This document shows positions 7,713 through 15,993 of a stretch of DNA of 42,455 nt, one piece after another; the stretch's first letter is position 1; every line of letters starts with the position of its first letter. The stretch spans positions 1 through 42,455 of the forward strand of contig JAEETL010000023.1 in the NCBI GenBank assembly GCA_016290325.1. Reading direction: 5' to 3'. Source of the stretch: Muribaculaceae bacterium (GTDB taxonomy: Bacteria; Bacteroidota; Bacteroidia; Bacteroidales; Muribaculaceae). Made by a program: the position numbers and the translations under genes. Below the pieces are notes generated by a model. It saw nothing but the letters and a program-made list of their open reading frames with translations. It was not told where the DNA came from and ran no database searches.

Positions 7713-10085
7713 ATGAAAAAAATGTTCTTATTGATGGCAACACTGCTAATGGCCATGCCATCATGGAGCGCTCCTGTTGATGTGAGAGGCGCCCAAATCA
7801 AGGCCTATCAGTTCCTGCTTCAACAATCTGGGGCCGGACGTGTGATGAGTCCTGTAACCGACCTTAAACTGGTACACACTGAAGTCAGCTCCCATGATGG
7901 CACGACACCAGTGTATTATATTTTCAATGCTACCGATGGCTTTGTCGTAGTTTCTGGTGAGGACCGCTCTCGCGAGATTTTGGCCTATGGTGACAGTCGC
8001 ATTCAAGATATTAAAACCATGCCTGCCAACATGAAGTATTGGCTAAATGGATATAAACGGCAGATAGATTACCTGTTACAACATCCTACTATCCAAGTGA
8101 GCAACGCGTCGATTGGGGTAAATGACTCCAGGACTGTGGTTAATCCATTGCTCACTGCCAATTGGAGCCAGAATGCTCCCTACTGGAACGAGTGCCCGGT
8201 TTATGGTGCTGACACCTGTTATACAGGCTGCCCTGCAACATCATTATCAATGGTGTTCTATTACTGGAAATATCCCAAGCAATTGACGCCCACTGTGCCC
8301 TCCTACACCACACCCTCTTATGGTACGGTATTGCCCGAATTGCCTCCCACAGTCTTTGACTGGGATAATATGATAGATGAATATGCTAATAATAGCTATA
8401 CCCAAGTTCAAGCTTCTGCTGTGGCCCACTTGATGCGCTATATCGGTCAGGTCGAGGAGATGGACTATACCATCTCGGGCAGTGGAGCCTATGGTAAGGA
8501 TGTGTTAAGGGCGGTCAAGTTCTTTGAGTATGACCAAAAAGCCCAGTTGCTGTTCAAGACCGATGATTTAGGCTATGCCAATTACAGCGATGTCCAATGG
8601 GCTGATCTGATTCAAGTCGAGCTTGATGCAGGGCGCCCGATTGTATACCTGGCTTATGACAACTATACAGGAATGGGCCATGCCTTCAATATCGATGGCT
8701 ATGACGGTGACGGGAACTATCATATTAACTGGGGTTGGAACGGCCGCGGTAACGGCCATTTTGCCTTGAACGCATTCACCTATGGAGACTATACCTTTGG
8801 CACAGGTCAGCAGATGGTCATTGGAATCCAGCCTTCCCAGGGTTTTCAGAATCCACGCCTCCAAGCCTATCCCAATCGAATTGATATCGAGAGCTATATC
8901 AATCAATTGGCCACCGCTACAATTAGCCTCAAGGGAACTAACTTGACATCAGGTGTGGCGCTCACGCTTAACGATGCCGATGGGGTATTCAGCATTGACC
9001 ATGTGGCATTGACCCAGGCACAGGCCGAAGCTGGCATGGATATCACGGTTACCTATGCTCCCACTGCTGTGGGCAGCAACACCGCCACCATCGTCTGCAC
9101 CACTGATGGGGCCGATGCAGTGACCATCACGCTAAACGGCACGGCTCCCCTCGAGGTTTATGCGCCCGAGATGCAACCTGCCAGCGATGCAACTGTTACC
9201 ATGACATCATTCCGTGCGTCATGGACTGATGCGACACCTGCAGCAAACATTTCCAGCTATACGCTTGAGGTGAATCCCAAGCCATCCTACACCTTGCTTG
9301 CCGAGGCCGATTTCAGCAATCTGCCCCAGATGTCCCCCTCCAATCAGGCATCCCATGCCAGCGACTATTTGCCCGAGGGCTGGACATTCAACGGCAGCGA
9401 GTTTAACCTTGATGGCGGTTGCGTGAGCATGCGCCGCAACGGCACCATTACTACCAACGTTCTCAACCTCAAGGGATATGACAAGATGACCATCGAGGTC
9501 ACAGCTAAAGCCTATGGATACTATGGTGACGGTTCGGAGCTTTATGTCACAACTAGCCATGGCACCCAGGAGCTGGTGTTCATGTACACCTATGAGACCA
9601 AGACATTGGTCGTTGACTGTAACGAGACCGAGCAAGTTGTTTTCAAGGCTGGTTATTATCCCATGATCCGGGATATTAAGATCTATGCTGGCGACGCGAC
9701 GCAAGGTACAGCGTTAACTGGCAACGAGACCGGCGGCGAAGATTACCGTCTGGTTGAGGAAATTACCACCAAGTCTTATAACGTTCAGAACCTCACGGCT
9801 GGGGGCACGTTCCTGTATAAGGTTAAGGCATTGTATATCGACGGCACCGAGAGCGATTGGAGCAATATTGAAATGGTGACATTGTCCGACAATGGCCACG
9901 GGTTTGACTTGGGTGACGTGAACCATGATGGGAGCGTGAGCATCGCCGATGTTACCACCCTCATCGATTATCTGTTGGGTAGCAATTCCAACGCATGCCT
10001 TGTTTGTGCCGACATGAACGGTGATGGTGATGTTAGCATTGGTGACGTGACTGCGCTCATCGACTTGTTATTGGCAGGCAACTGA
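7713..10085 (+). CDS. C10 cysteine peptidase 3 with dockerin repeats
   Basis: The product has 790 residues from the ATG at 7713. The frame extends 22 codons upstream to a TTG, but only the 7713 start places the signal peptide (MKKMFLLMATLLMAMPSWSA) at the N-terminus. The Spi-like prodomain is followed by a C10 domain with predicted Cys173 (GCPATS), His323 (GHAFNIDG) and Asn339 in NWGW. An ASPM/Hydin-like module (NADGVF-like stretch, VTYAPTAVG), a split FN3-like domain with an inserted beta module, and a dockerin pair from Asp735 complete the chain. The dockerin loops are DVNHDGSVSIAD and DMNGDGDVSIGD, with CLVC (Cys762/Cys765) in the linker. I find no convincing promoter in the 215-nt gap upstream, so read-through from peptidase 2 is possible. 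Confidence 0.92.
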   Translation: MKKMFLLMATLLMAMPSWSAPVDVRGAQIKAYQFLLQQSGAGRVMSPVTDLKLVHTEVSSHDGTTPVYYIFNATDGFVVVSGEDRSREILAYGDSRIQDIKTMPANMKYWLNGYKRQIDYLLQHPTIQVSNASIGVNDSRTVVNPLLTANWSQNAPYWNECPVYGADTCYTGCPATSLSMVFYYWKYPKQLTPTVPSYTTPSYGTVLPELPPTVFDWDNMIDEYANNSYTQVQASAVAHLMRYIGQVEEMDYTISGSGAYGKDVLRAVKFFEYDQKAQLLFKTDDLGYANYSDVQWADLIQVELDAGRPIVYLAYDNYTGMGHAFNIDGYDGDGNYHINWGWNGRGNGHFALNAFTYGDYTFGTGQQMVIGIQPSQGFQNPRLQAYPNRIDIESYINQLATATISLKGTNLTSGVALTLNDADGVFSIDHVALTQAQAEAGMDITVTYAPTAVGSNTATIVCTTDGADAVTITLNGTAPLEVYAPEMQPASDATVTMTSFRASWTDATPAANISSYTLEVNPKPSYTLLAEADFSNLPQMSPSNQASHASDYLPEGWTFNGSEFNLDGGCVSMRRNGTITTNVLNLKGYDKMTIEVTAKAYGYYGDGSELYVTTSHGTQELVFMYTYETKTLVVDCNETEQVVFKAGYYPMIRDIKIYAGDATQGTALTGNETGGEDYRLVEEITTKSYNVQNLTAGGTFLYKVKALYIDGTESDWSNIEMVTLSDNGHGFDLGDVNHDGSVSIADVTTLIDYLLGSNSNACLVCADMNGDGDVSIGDVTALIDLLLAGN

Positions 10086-10107
10086 TGTGAAAGTAATCGT
10101 TTGATTT

Positions 10108-10139
10108 CTTGCAGAATTGATGTTTTTATGTTTATTTTG
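10108..10139 (+). promoter_or_regulatory. Possible promoter for peptidase 4
   Basis: CTTG (10108-10111) and TATTTTG (10133-10139), 21 bp apart, partly match the Bacteroidetes pattern, but the -7 box is one base short. Weak call. Confidence 0.35.
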
Positions 10140-10198
10140 CAACAATTAAGGACAAGGATACTATTTTATTGTTTCACTATAAAAAATTACATTCATTT

Positions 10199-12646
10199 AT
10201 GAAGAAATTATTATTCTTAGCCGCACTCTTGCTGGTGGCTATGCCAGTGCTTGCTGGGAATGTTGACCTGTCAACAGCCCAAAGCAAGGCCACTGCCTTC
10301 TTGCGTACCAAGGCTTTCAATAGCCGCTTGATGACCTCGGCCCCCACTGTCAAGTGGACCCATGAGGTGAAAAACTCGAGCAATGTCGCTATGGCTGCTT
10401 ATTACATTGTCAATACCGACCAGGGTTATGTCATCGTTTCGGGTGATGACCGCGCCAAGGATATTCTCGCTTATGGTGAGGGTTCACTCAATGACTTGAA
10501 CGAACTTCCCGAAGCCGTGCAGTACTTCCTGAATATCTATCAGAAACAAATGGAGTATCTGCAGGCTCATCCTGGCATGTTTGTGGCCAAACGCTCCGCC
10601 ACACGTGGCGTCTCGGTCGATCCCATGCTGCAAACCGCTTGGGCTCAAGACAAGCCTTACAATAAGCAATGTCCCAAGGTGGGCAACACTTATTGCAAAG
10701 TGGGATGTACAGCAGTCGCTCTTGCCCAAGTGATGAGGTATTGGGAGTATCCGACTACCTCTCCAGCATTGCCTGCCTACGTTTGTGAAGACTCTCACAT
10801 CAATGTGCCCGCCCTGGGGGAATATACGTTTGACTGGAATAATATGTGGGACACCTACTATGATGTGGATCTTGACCGTTTACCGCAGGTAAACGAGGAT
10901 GCTATCGCTTACCTGATGCGTTACGTGGGTCAGGCCGAAAAAGTAGACTATAATACCAATCAAACGGGTACTAGGAATCCTGAAATTCTTACTGCTATCC
11001 AGACTTTTGGTTTTGACGAGGATGCCCGCATTGTAAAAAAGTGTGACTCGCCCGATACCCCTGAAGAACTCGCAGCACATGATTATACCGAAGAAGAGTA
11101 CTATAATGACGCAGAATGGGCCGAAGCAATTCAGGCTGAATTGCGTGCTGGCCGTCCGTTGATTTACTGTGCTTACGACATGTCGTCTGACTCCACCAGC
11201 CTTGGTGGCCACGCATTTAATGTTGACGGCTATGACGCCGAGAATGACATGTATCACGTGAACTTTGGTATGAACCCGTCGTTAAATACTTATTATGCGC
11301 TTAACGCATTCTCGACCGATGGTTGGCTGGTGGTTTATGATTTCTGGCCTATCTTCTTTGCTGGTGTGCAGCCTCCAGGCATGGCGACCAATCCCCGCAT
11401 CCTGGTCAGCCCTCAGGAACTCTCAATGGAGTGCTATACTGGTGAGACTACTACTGCAACCTTTAATGTGGTTGGTGAGAATTTGAGCGAAGGGATCACA
11501 GTAGCCCTTAATGACGCTAACGGCGTGTTTACAACCAACGTCGCTACCATCACCGTTGAAAATGGTGCCGCTAACGCGACCGTTACCGTGACCTATGCTC
11601 CCCAGGCTGTGGGCAATCACGCTGCCACCATTACCCTAAGCAGCGAGGGTGCTGAGAATAAGGTTGTTACCCTTAGTGGTACTGCCACCAATGCACCGCT
11701 GGAAGTCTATACTCCCGTGATGCAGCCTGCTGATAGCAACTACATTCGTTTGACCTCGTTCCGTGCCGACTGGACCGACCAGACCATTGCCGAGAATGTG
11801 GCCAGCTATACCCTTGAGGTGAGCGCCAAACCTGCAGGCCCCTCGGCTGGCGATCTTATTGCCGAGGCTGACTGGAGCGACCTGCCCAGCGGTGGCAATG
11901 TAGCTAGCCATGCCAGCGACTATCTGCCCCAGGGTTGGGGATACAGCCTTAGTGGAATGTATCTCGATGGCGGTTGCATCTCCATCAATACTGGTGATTA
12001 TATCAATACAAACACCCTTGATCTGACTGGATTTGATAAGGTGACGGTAGTGATTGTTGGTAAGGACTACTCTACTTACAAGCACTCGGGCGTGACGATC
12101 AGCACTAGCATTGATCAGGAGTATGTGGAATTTACGAGTTCGTTTGAAGCTTACACTGTTGTGCTCGACTGCACCGAGAGCGAGCAGATCAAGTTCACTG
12201 CCGACTATTACCCCGACATCCAGTCTATCAGGATTTATGCTGGCGAGGTTACTGCTCCTCAGATGCGCGCTACCGAGACTGGCAATGAGACTTATCGCCT
12301 CATCACGGGTATCACCGACAAGTTCTACACTGTCGAGAACTTGGCCGAGGCTGGAACATTCCTCTATAAGGTGAAGGCCATCTATACTGACGGTACCGAG
12401 AGCGTCTGGAGCAACATCGAGGAAGTGACCCTCTTTGATAACGGTTCCGCTCCTCATGGTTTCGATCCGGGTGACGTGAACCACGACGGCGATGTGACCA
12501 TCAAGGATGTGACGGCCTTGATTGACTATTTGTTAGGCGCCAGCAGTGACATCTGCACCACCTGTGCCGATGTTTCAGGCGACAGCGAAGTAACCATTAA
12601 AGACGTGACCAGTCTCATCGACATGCTGCTGGGTAGCGGTAATTGA
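10199..12646 (+). CDS. C10 cysteine peptidase 4 with altered active-site surroundings and dockerin repeats
   Basis: The product has 815 residues from the ATG at 10199; an in-frame TTG 10 codons upstream is unlikely because the signal peptide (MKKLLFLAALLLVAMPVLA) begins at 10199. Prodomain and C10 domain are present with Cys170 (GCTAVALAQV) and His338 (GGHAFNVDG). The usual NWGW is replaced by NFGM (Asn355-Met358) and the following glycines are changed to NPSLNT. Trp next to the catalytic Asn is strongly conserved in streptopain, so activity or specificity may differ. An ASPM/Hydin-like module, a split FN3-like domain with insert, and a dockerin pair from Asp759 (DVNHDGDVTIKD, DVSGDSEVTIKD) follow, with CTTC (Cys786/Cys789). 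The dockerin end is nearly identical to that of peptidase 2, suggesting gene conversion or a recent shared origin. A strong terminator follows. Confidence 0.9.
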   Translation: MKKLLFLAALLLVAMPVLAGNVDLSTAQSKATAFLRTKAFNSRLMTSAPTVKWTHEVKNSSNVAMAAYYIVNTDQGYVIVSGDDRAKDILAYGEGSLNDLNELPEAVQYFLNIYQKQMEYLQAHPGMFVAKRSATRGVSVDPMLQTAWAQDKPYNKQCPKVGNTYCKVGCTAVALAQVMRYWEYPTTSPALPAYVCEDSHINVPALGEYTFDWNNMWDTYYDVDLDRLPQVNEDAIAYLMRYVGQAEKVDYNTNQTGTRNPEILTAIQTFGFDEDARIVKKCDSPDTPEELAAHDYTEEEYYNDAEWAEAIQAELRAGRPLIYCAYDMSSDSTSLGGHAFNVDGYDAENDMYHVNFGMNPSLNTYYALNAFSTDGWLVVYDFWPIFFAGVQPPGMATNPRILVSPQELSMECYTGETTTATFNVVGENLSEGITVALNDANGVFTTNVATITVENGAANATVTVTYAPQAVGNHAATITLSSEGAENKVVTLSGTATNAPLEVYTPVMQPADSNYIRLTSFRADWTDQTIAENVASYTLEVSAKPAGPSAGDLIAEADWSDLPSGGNVASHASDYLPQGWGYSLSGMYLDGGCISINTGDYINTNTLDLTGFDKVTVVIVGKDYSTYKHSGVTISTSIDQEYVEFTSSFEAYTVVLDCTESEQIKFTADYYPDIQSIRIYAGEVTAPQMRATETGNETYRLITGITDKFYTVENLAEAGTFLYKVKAIYTDGTESVWSNIEEVTLFDNGSAPHGFDPGDVNHDGDVTIKDVTALIDYLLGASSDICTTCADVSGDSEVTIKDVTSLIDMLLGSGN

Positions 12647-12674
12647 TAAAAACAGGTAAACTTTACCACATGAT

Positions 12675-12712
12675 AAGTCTCGGGCATCTCAATGGTGTCC
12701 GAGACTTTTTTT
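12675..12712 (+). terminator. Rho-independent terminator after peptidase 4
   Basis: The 14-bp stem (12675-12688 with 12694-12707, two or three wobble pairs) has a 5-nt loop and a run of seven T residues. It lies 28 nt after the stop. Confidence 0.88.
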
Positions 12713-12796
12713 GCCAGTGAGGTTAGTCCCAATAATAATAGTTTGATGATGATTAGCGCAAATCGATTGTTTTTTTTATGATTTTTCCGGAAAAAG

Positions 12797-12828
12797 ATTG
12801 TTCTTTTATGGTTTTTGGTGTAATTTTG
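12797..12828 (+). promoter_or_regulatory. Bacteroidetes-type promoter for peptidase 5
   Basis: ATTG (12797-12800), a 20-bp spacer and TAATTTTG (12821-12828). The predicted leader is about 100 nt. The upstream terminator makes this an independent unit. Confidence 0.65.
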
Positions 12829-12935
12829 CGACTGTTTTTTAACGTCGTTGTTATTGCAATGGCGTTTATACTCTTTAACCTGACGTTCTGAAGAAAAAAT
12901 CTCAACATTATAACCATTAATTAATCAGTAGATTT

Positions 12936-15344
12936 ATGAGAAGAATCTTATTGTGTGCCGCTGTTATGTTTGCGGCTATCCAGGCGTGGGCTGCTCCTGT
13001 CGATGTGAAGACAGCAAAGTCCCACGCGCAGAGTTTTATCAGTCAAAAACTGTATGACGGTAAATTATCAGCTCCCATTTCAGGTGAGCTCAAGATGGTC
13101 CATGCCGAGATGAACTCCAAGATGTTGGACCGTGCAGTGTATTATGTGTTTAATACTCAAAATGGCTTTGTGATTGTCTCGGGTGATGACCGTGCCGAGC
13201 GTATTTTGGGCTATGGCGACTATCCCCTTGACATGAACAATATTCCCACCAACATGCGTGCTTGGCTGGGTACATACAAGGATCAATTGGAATACCTGCA
13301 GGCTCATGAGGGTATGCAGGTGGAGACCCCGTCAATGATGGCTCCGTCGCTCAACACCCCCAGCGTGGCCCCGCTGTTGACAGCCATGTGGGATCAGGAC
13401 GCGCCCTATAACAACCAATGCGTCATCAATGGTACGCGTTGCTTGACCGGTTGCCCGGCAACCTCGGCCGCAATGGTGTTCCATTATTGGAAATATCCCG
13501 ATTTCCCCACCCCCGAGATTCCCGCCTACAGGTGCGAAATGAGCTCTGGTTGGAGCACTAACTATGTTAATGTACCTGCATTGCCCTCAGTGATGTTTGA
13601 CTGGGACAATATGCTCGATGTTTATGGCAGTGGTTATACTACTGCTCAGGCTAATGCTGTGGCTACGCTGATGCGTTATGTGGGCCAGGCTGAGCATATG
13701 GCCTATGGCTCAGATGGTAGCGGTATTGATGCCGATAGTGTCATCCTCATTGTCAATGCGTTCAAGCTCTTTGGCTATGATGAGGAGACCGTGCGCATGG
13801 TAAAGAAGACCAGTGCTTATCAGGGTGGCCAAACACTCTACACCGACGCCGAGTGGGCTGCTATCATGCAGGAAGAGCTCGTTGAGGGCCGTCCTATCGT
13901 CTTCTGCGCTATCAGTGGTGGCTATTTTGGTGGCGGTCACGCCTTTAATGTCGACGGTTATGACAGCAGCACCAACAAGTACCACATCAACTGGGGCTGG
14001 AGTGGTTCTTATAACAACTACTTTGCTATCAACGCCTTCAATGGCAGTGGCTCGACCTACAACCAGTATCAGCAGATGGTTATCGGTATCCAGCCGCCTC
14101 TCACGATGCCTCGCCTCAGGGCCGATGCCAGCGAGCTGTCGATGGAATGCTACAAGAACAGGACCGCAACTTCCAAGTTCAACCTCGTGGGCCGCAACCT
14201 TGAGGGCAATGTAACCATCACGCTCAACGATGAGAATGGTGTGTTCAGCATTAATCAGACTTCGCTCGTTCCCGATGAGGACAATCGTGTCAACAATGAA
14301 ATCGTCGTTACCTATGCACCTCAAACCGAGGGCAATTATACTGCTACCTTGACTTGCAGCAGTCCTGGTGTTGACGATATCGTTATTACTTTGAAGGGTC
14401 GCTCAGAGTATGAGCTGTACCGTCCCATTATGCAGGAACCCGATCAGCAGAGCGTAACCGCAACCTCGTTCCGTGCCGACTGGACCGATGCAACCCCTGT
14501 GGAGAATGTAGCAAGCTACACGCTGGAAGTAAGGCAGAAACCCGATGTATGCCTGCTTACCGAGGCCGACTGGAGCGACGTGCCCAGCGAGAGCACCAAC
14601 CACGCTTCAGATGCAGCTAATTATCTGCCCGAGGGATGGTCATTCAATGGCACACATCTGTATTTGGACGGCGGCTTCCTTTCACCGGGCCGCAACAGTG
14701 TGATCACAGCTAATTGTGACTTGGTTGGATACAACAAGGTGAGCGTCATCGTTAAGGCTAAGGCTTATTCTAAGGGTGTCACCACCGACCTCACTGTTTC
14801 GACCGATGAGGATAGCGAGACGTTGACACTGGTAAAGGAATTGGATACCTATCTGGTAGTGCTTGAGGTGGGTAACCACGGCAGAATTTCCTTTACCGCA
14901 GGTTATTATCCCGAGATCCAGAGCATCAAGATTTATGGTGGTGAGATTACCGATCCCGAGCCCTTTGCATTCAATGCAACCGAGAGCGGTGATGCAGCTT
15001 ATCGCTTGATTGAGGGTATCACCCCCGATAAGTTCTACAACGTGACTGGCCTGACCGCCGGCATCTCCTACCTGTACCGCGTTAAGAGCGTTTATGTCAA
15101 TGGTACCGAGAGCTTGTGGAGCAATTCCAGGGAAGTCTTGCTCCAGCAAGGTGAGGGCTTGAATGGTGACCTGGATGGTGATGGTAGAGTCAACATTGAT
15201 GATGTCACTTTCTTGATTGACTACCTGACGACTGGCGATGCTAGCGCAATCAACCTGGCTGCTGCCGACGTTGACCATGACGGCGTGATCAGGATTGAAG
15301 ATGTAACTTACTTGATTGATATCTTGCTCGGTAACGCGGAGTAA
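12936..15344 (+). CDS. C10 cysteine peptidase 5 with divergent dockerin repeats
   Basis: The product has 802 residues: signal peptide (MRRILLCAAVMFAAIQAWA), Spi-like prodomain, and C10 domain with Cys173 (GCPATS), His335 (GGHAFNVDG) and Asn352 in NWGW. An ASPM/Hydin-like module, a split FN3-like domain with insert, and a dockerin pair from about Asp745 follow. The dockerin loops (DLDGDGRVNIDD, DVDHDGVIRIED) keep the calcium-ligand pattern but are more divergent than in the other four, and the linker lacks the CxxC. The last copy in the array has its own promoter and a terminator behind it. Its dockerin may bind a different partner or reflect an older duplication; this is inference. Confidence 0.92.
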   Translation: MRRILLCAAVMFAAIQAWAAPVDVKTAKSHAQSFISQKLYDGKLSAPISGELKMVHAEMNSKMLDRAVYYVFNTQNGFVIVSGDDRAERILGYGDYPLDMNNIPTNMRAWLGTYKDQLEYLQAHEGMQVETPSMMAPSLNTPSVAPLLTAMWDQDAPYNNQCVINGTRCLTGCPATSAAMVFHYWKYPDFPTPEIPAYRCEMSSGWSTNYVNVPALPSVMFDWDNMLDVYGSGYTTAQANAVATLMRYVGQAEHMAYGSDGSGIDADSVILIVNAFKLFGYDEETVRMVKKTSAYQGGQTLYTDAEWAAIMQEELVEGRPIVFCAISGGYFGGGHAFNVDGYDSSTNKYHINWGWSGSYNNYFAINAFNGSGSTYNQYQQMVIGIQPPLTMPRLRADASELSMECYKNRTATSKFNLVGRNLEGNVTITLNDENGVFSINQTSLVPDEDNRVNNEIVVTYAPQTEGNYTATLTCSSPGVDDIVITLKGRSEYELYRPIMQEPDQQSVTATSFRADWTDATPVENVASYTLEVRQKPDVCLLTEADWSDVPSESTNHASDAANYLPEGWSFNGTHLYLDGGFLSPGRNSVITANCDLVGYNKVSVIVKAKAYSKGVTTDLTVSTDEDSETLTLVKELDTYLVVLEVGNHGRISFTAGYYPEIQSIKIYGGEITDPEPFAFNATESGDAAYRLIEGITPDKFYNVTGLTAGISYLYRVKSVYVNGTESLWSNSREVLLQQGEGLNGDLDGDGRVNIDDVTFLIDYLTTGDASAINLAAADVDHDGVIRIEDVTYLIDILLGNAE

Positions 15345-15371
15345 TATAGTCAATCATAACGATTTATTGGA

Positions 15372-15398
15372 AAAGAACCGTCTTAAAGGCGGTTCTTT
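15372..15398 (+). terminator. Terminator hairpin after peptidase 5
   Basis: AAAGAACCG (15372-15380) pairs with CGGTTCTTT (15390-15398), and the stem extends by GG/CC around a bulged A. It lies about 28 nt after the stop. The 3' arm supplies T residues, but no long T-tract follows. Confidence 0.6.
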
Positions 15399-15525
15399 CC
15401 TGTTTCTAGGGTGGAGGCTTCCATTCCAATGTCACCCATCTGATGGTTTAATCGTGTTAAATGTGAAGAGTTGATTTAACTTTTTGCTGCTTAACGAGTC
15501 TAAATGAAAAAAATCGGGAAAATTA

Positions 15526-15556
15526 TTTGTGATTTCCCCAAAATGCAATATCTTTG
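15526..15556 (+). promoter_or_regulatory. Strong Bacteroidetes-type promoter for the small secreted protein
   Basis: TTTG (15526-15529), a 19-bp spacer and TATCTTTG (15549-15556) fit both consensus boxes. A start of transcription near 15562-15564 would leave only about 8 nt before the ATG at 15571 but about 20 nt before the ATG at 15583, which favours the second start codon. Confidence 0.75.
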
Positions 15557-15582
15557 CAGATTGAAAAAGAATGAGGCACAAG

Positions 15583-15894
15583 ATGAAACGCGTAGTTTAC
15601 ATAGCGGTATGTTTGTTGGCAATGGGTGGCGCATATGCCCTCCCGATGCCTGACAACTTCTTGCCGCAGCGTGTCGAAACTACTGTTAACGCCCCTGCTG
15701 CACAGGGCGCTGAGGGGCGCATCATCTTCACTGCGGGTAGCAACGACGCCACCTTCAATGTCTATTCTATCACTGGGCAACTCGTTAAGGTGGTACGCGT
15801 GAGTGCCGACCAACGGGTATCGGTAGATTTCCCCAAGGGGTTCTATATCGTGAAATGCAGTAACCAGTGGTCACGCAAGGTTATTGTGCGATAA
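15583..15894 (+). CDS. Small secreted protein consisting mainly of a type IX-like C-terminal sorting domain
   Basis: The product has 103 residues from the ATG at 15583 (107 from 15571). A signal peptide (MKRVVYIAVCLLAMGGAYA) is followed by a 25-residue low-complexity stretch and then about 55 residues resembling the type A C-terminal domain of type IX secretion cargo: an FNVYSITGQLVKVV strand pair, VSVDF, the FPKGFYIVK turn, and a basic KVIVR end. In typical cargo this domain sits at the end of a large protein; here it is almost the whole mature chain. It may be a degraded remnant of a larger gene or a genuine stand-alone peptide. The strong promoter argues that it is expressed. It directly follows the peptidase array. 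Confidence 0.7.
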   Translation: MKRVVYIAVCLLAMGGAYALPMPDNFLPQRVETTVNAPAAQGAEGRIIFTAGSNDATFNVYSITGQLVKVVRVSADQRVSVDFPKGFYIVKCSNQWSRKVIVR

Positions 15895-15942
15895 GTGGGG
15901 CACGAGCAATCCTTGTGATAATTTGAAGCGAAATTGAAAGGT

Positions 15943-15963
15943 GGGCGTGACCATGTCACGTCC
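15943..15963 (+). other. Stable hairpin between the small protein and the phospholipase D gene
   Basis: GGGCGTGAC (15943-15951) pairs with GTCACGTCC (15955-15963) around a 3-nt loop, 31 nt before the next ATG. There is no T-tract. It may be a terminator-like or translation-affecting structure in the leader of the next gene. Confidence 0.45.
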
Positions 15964-15993
15964 ATTATCATTTAAAAACTAATAACCGAGATT

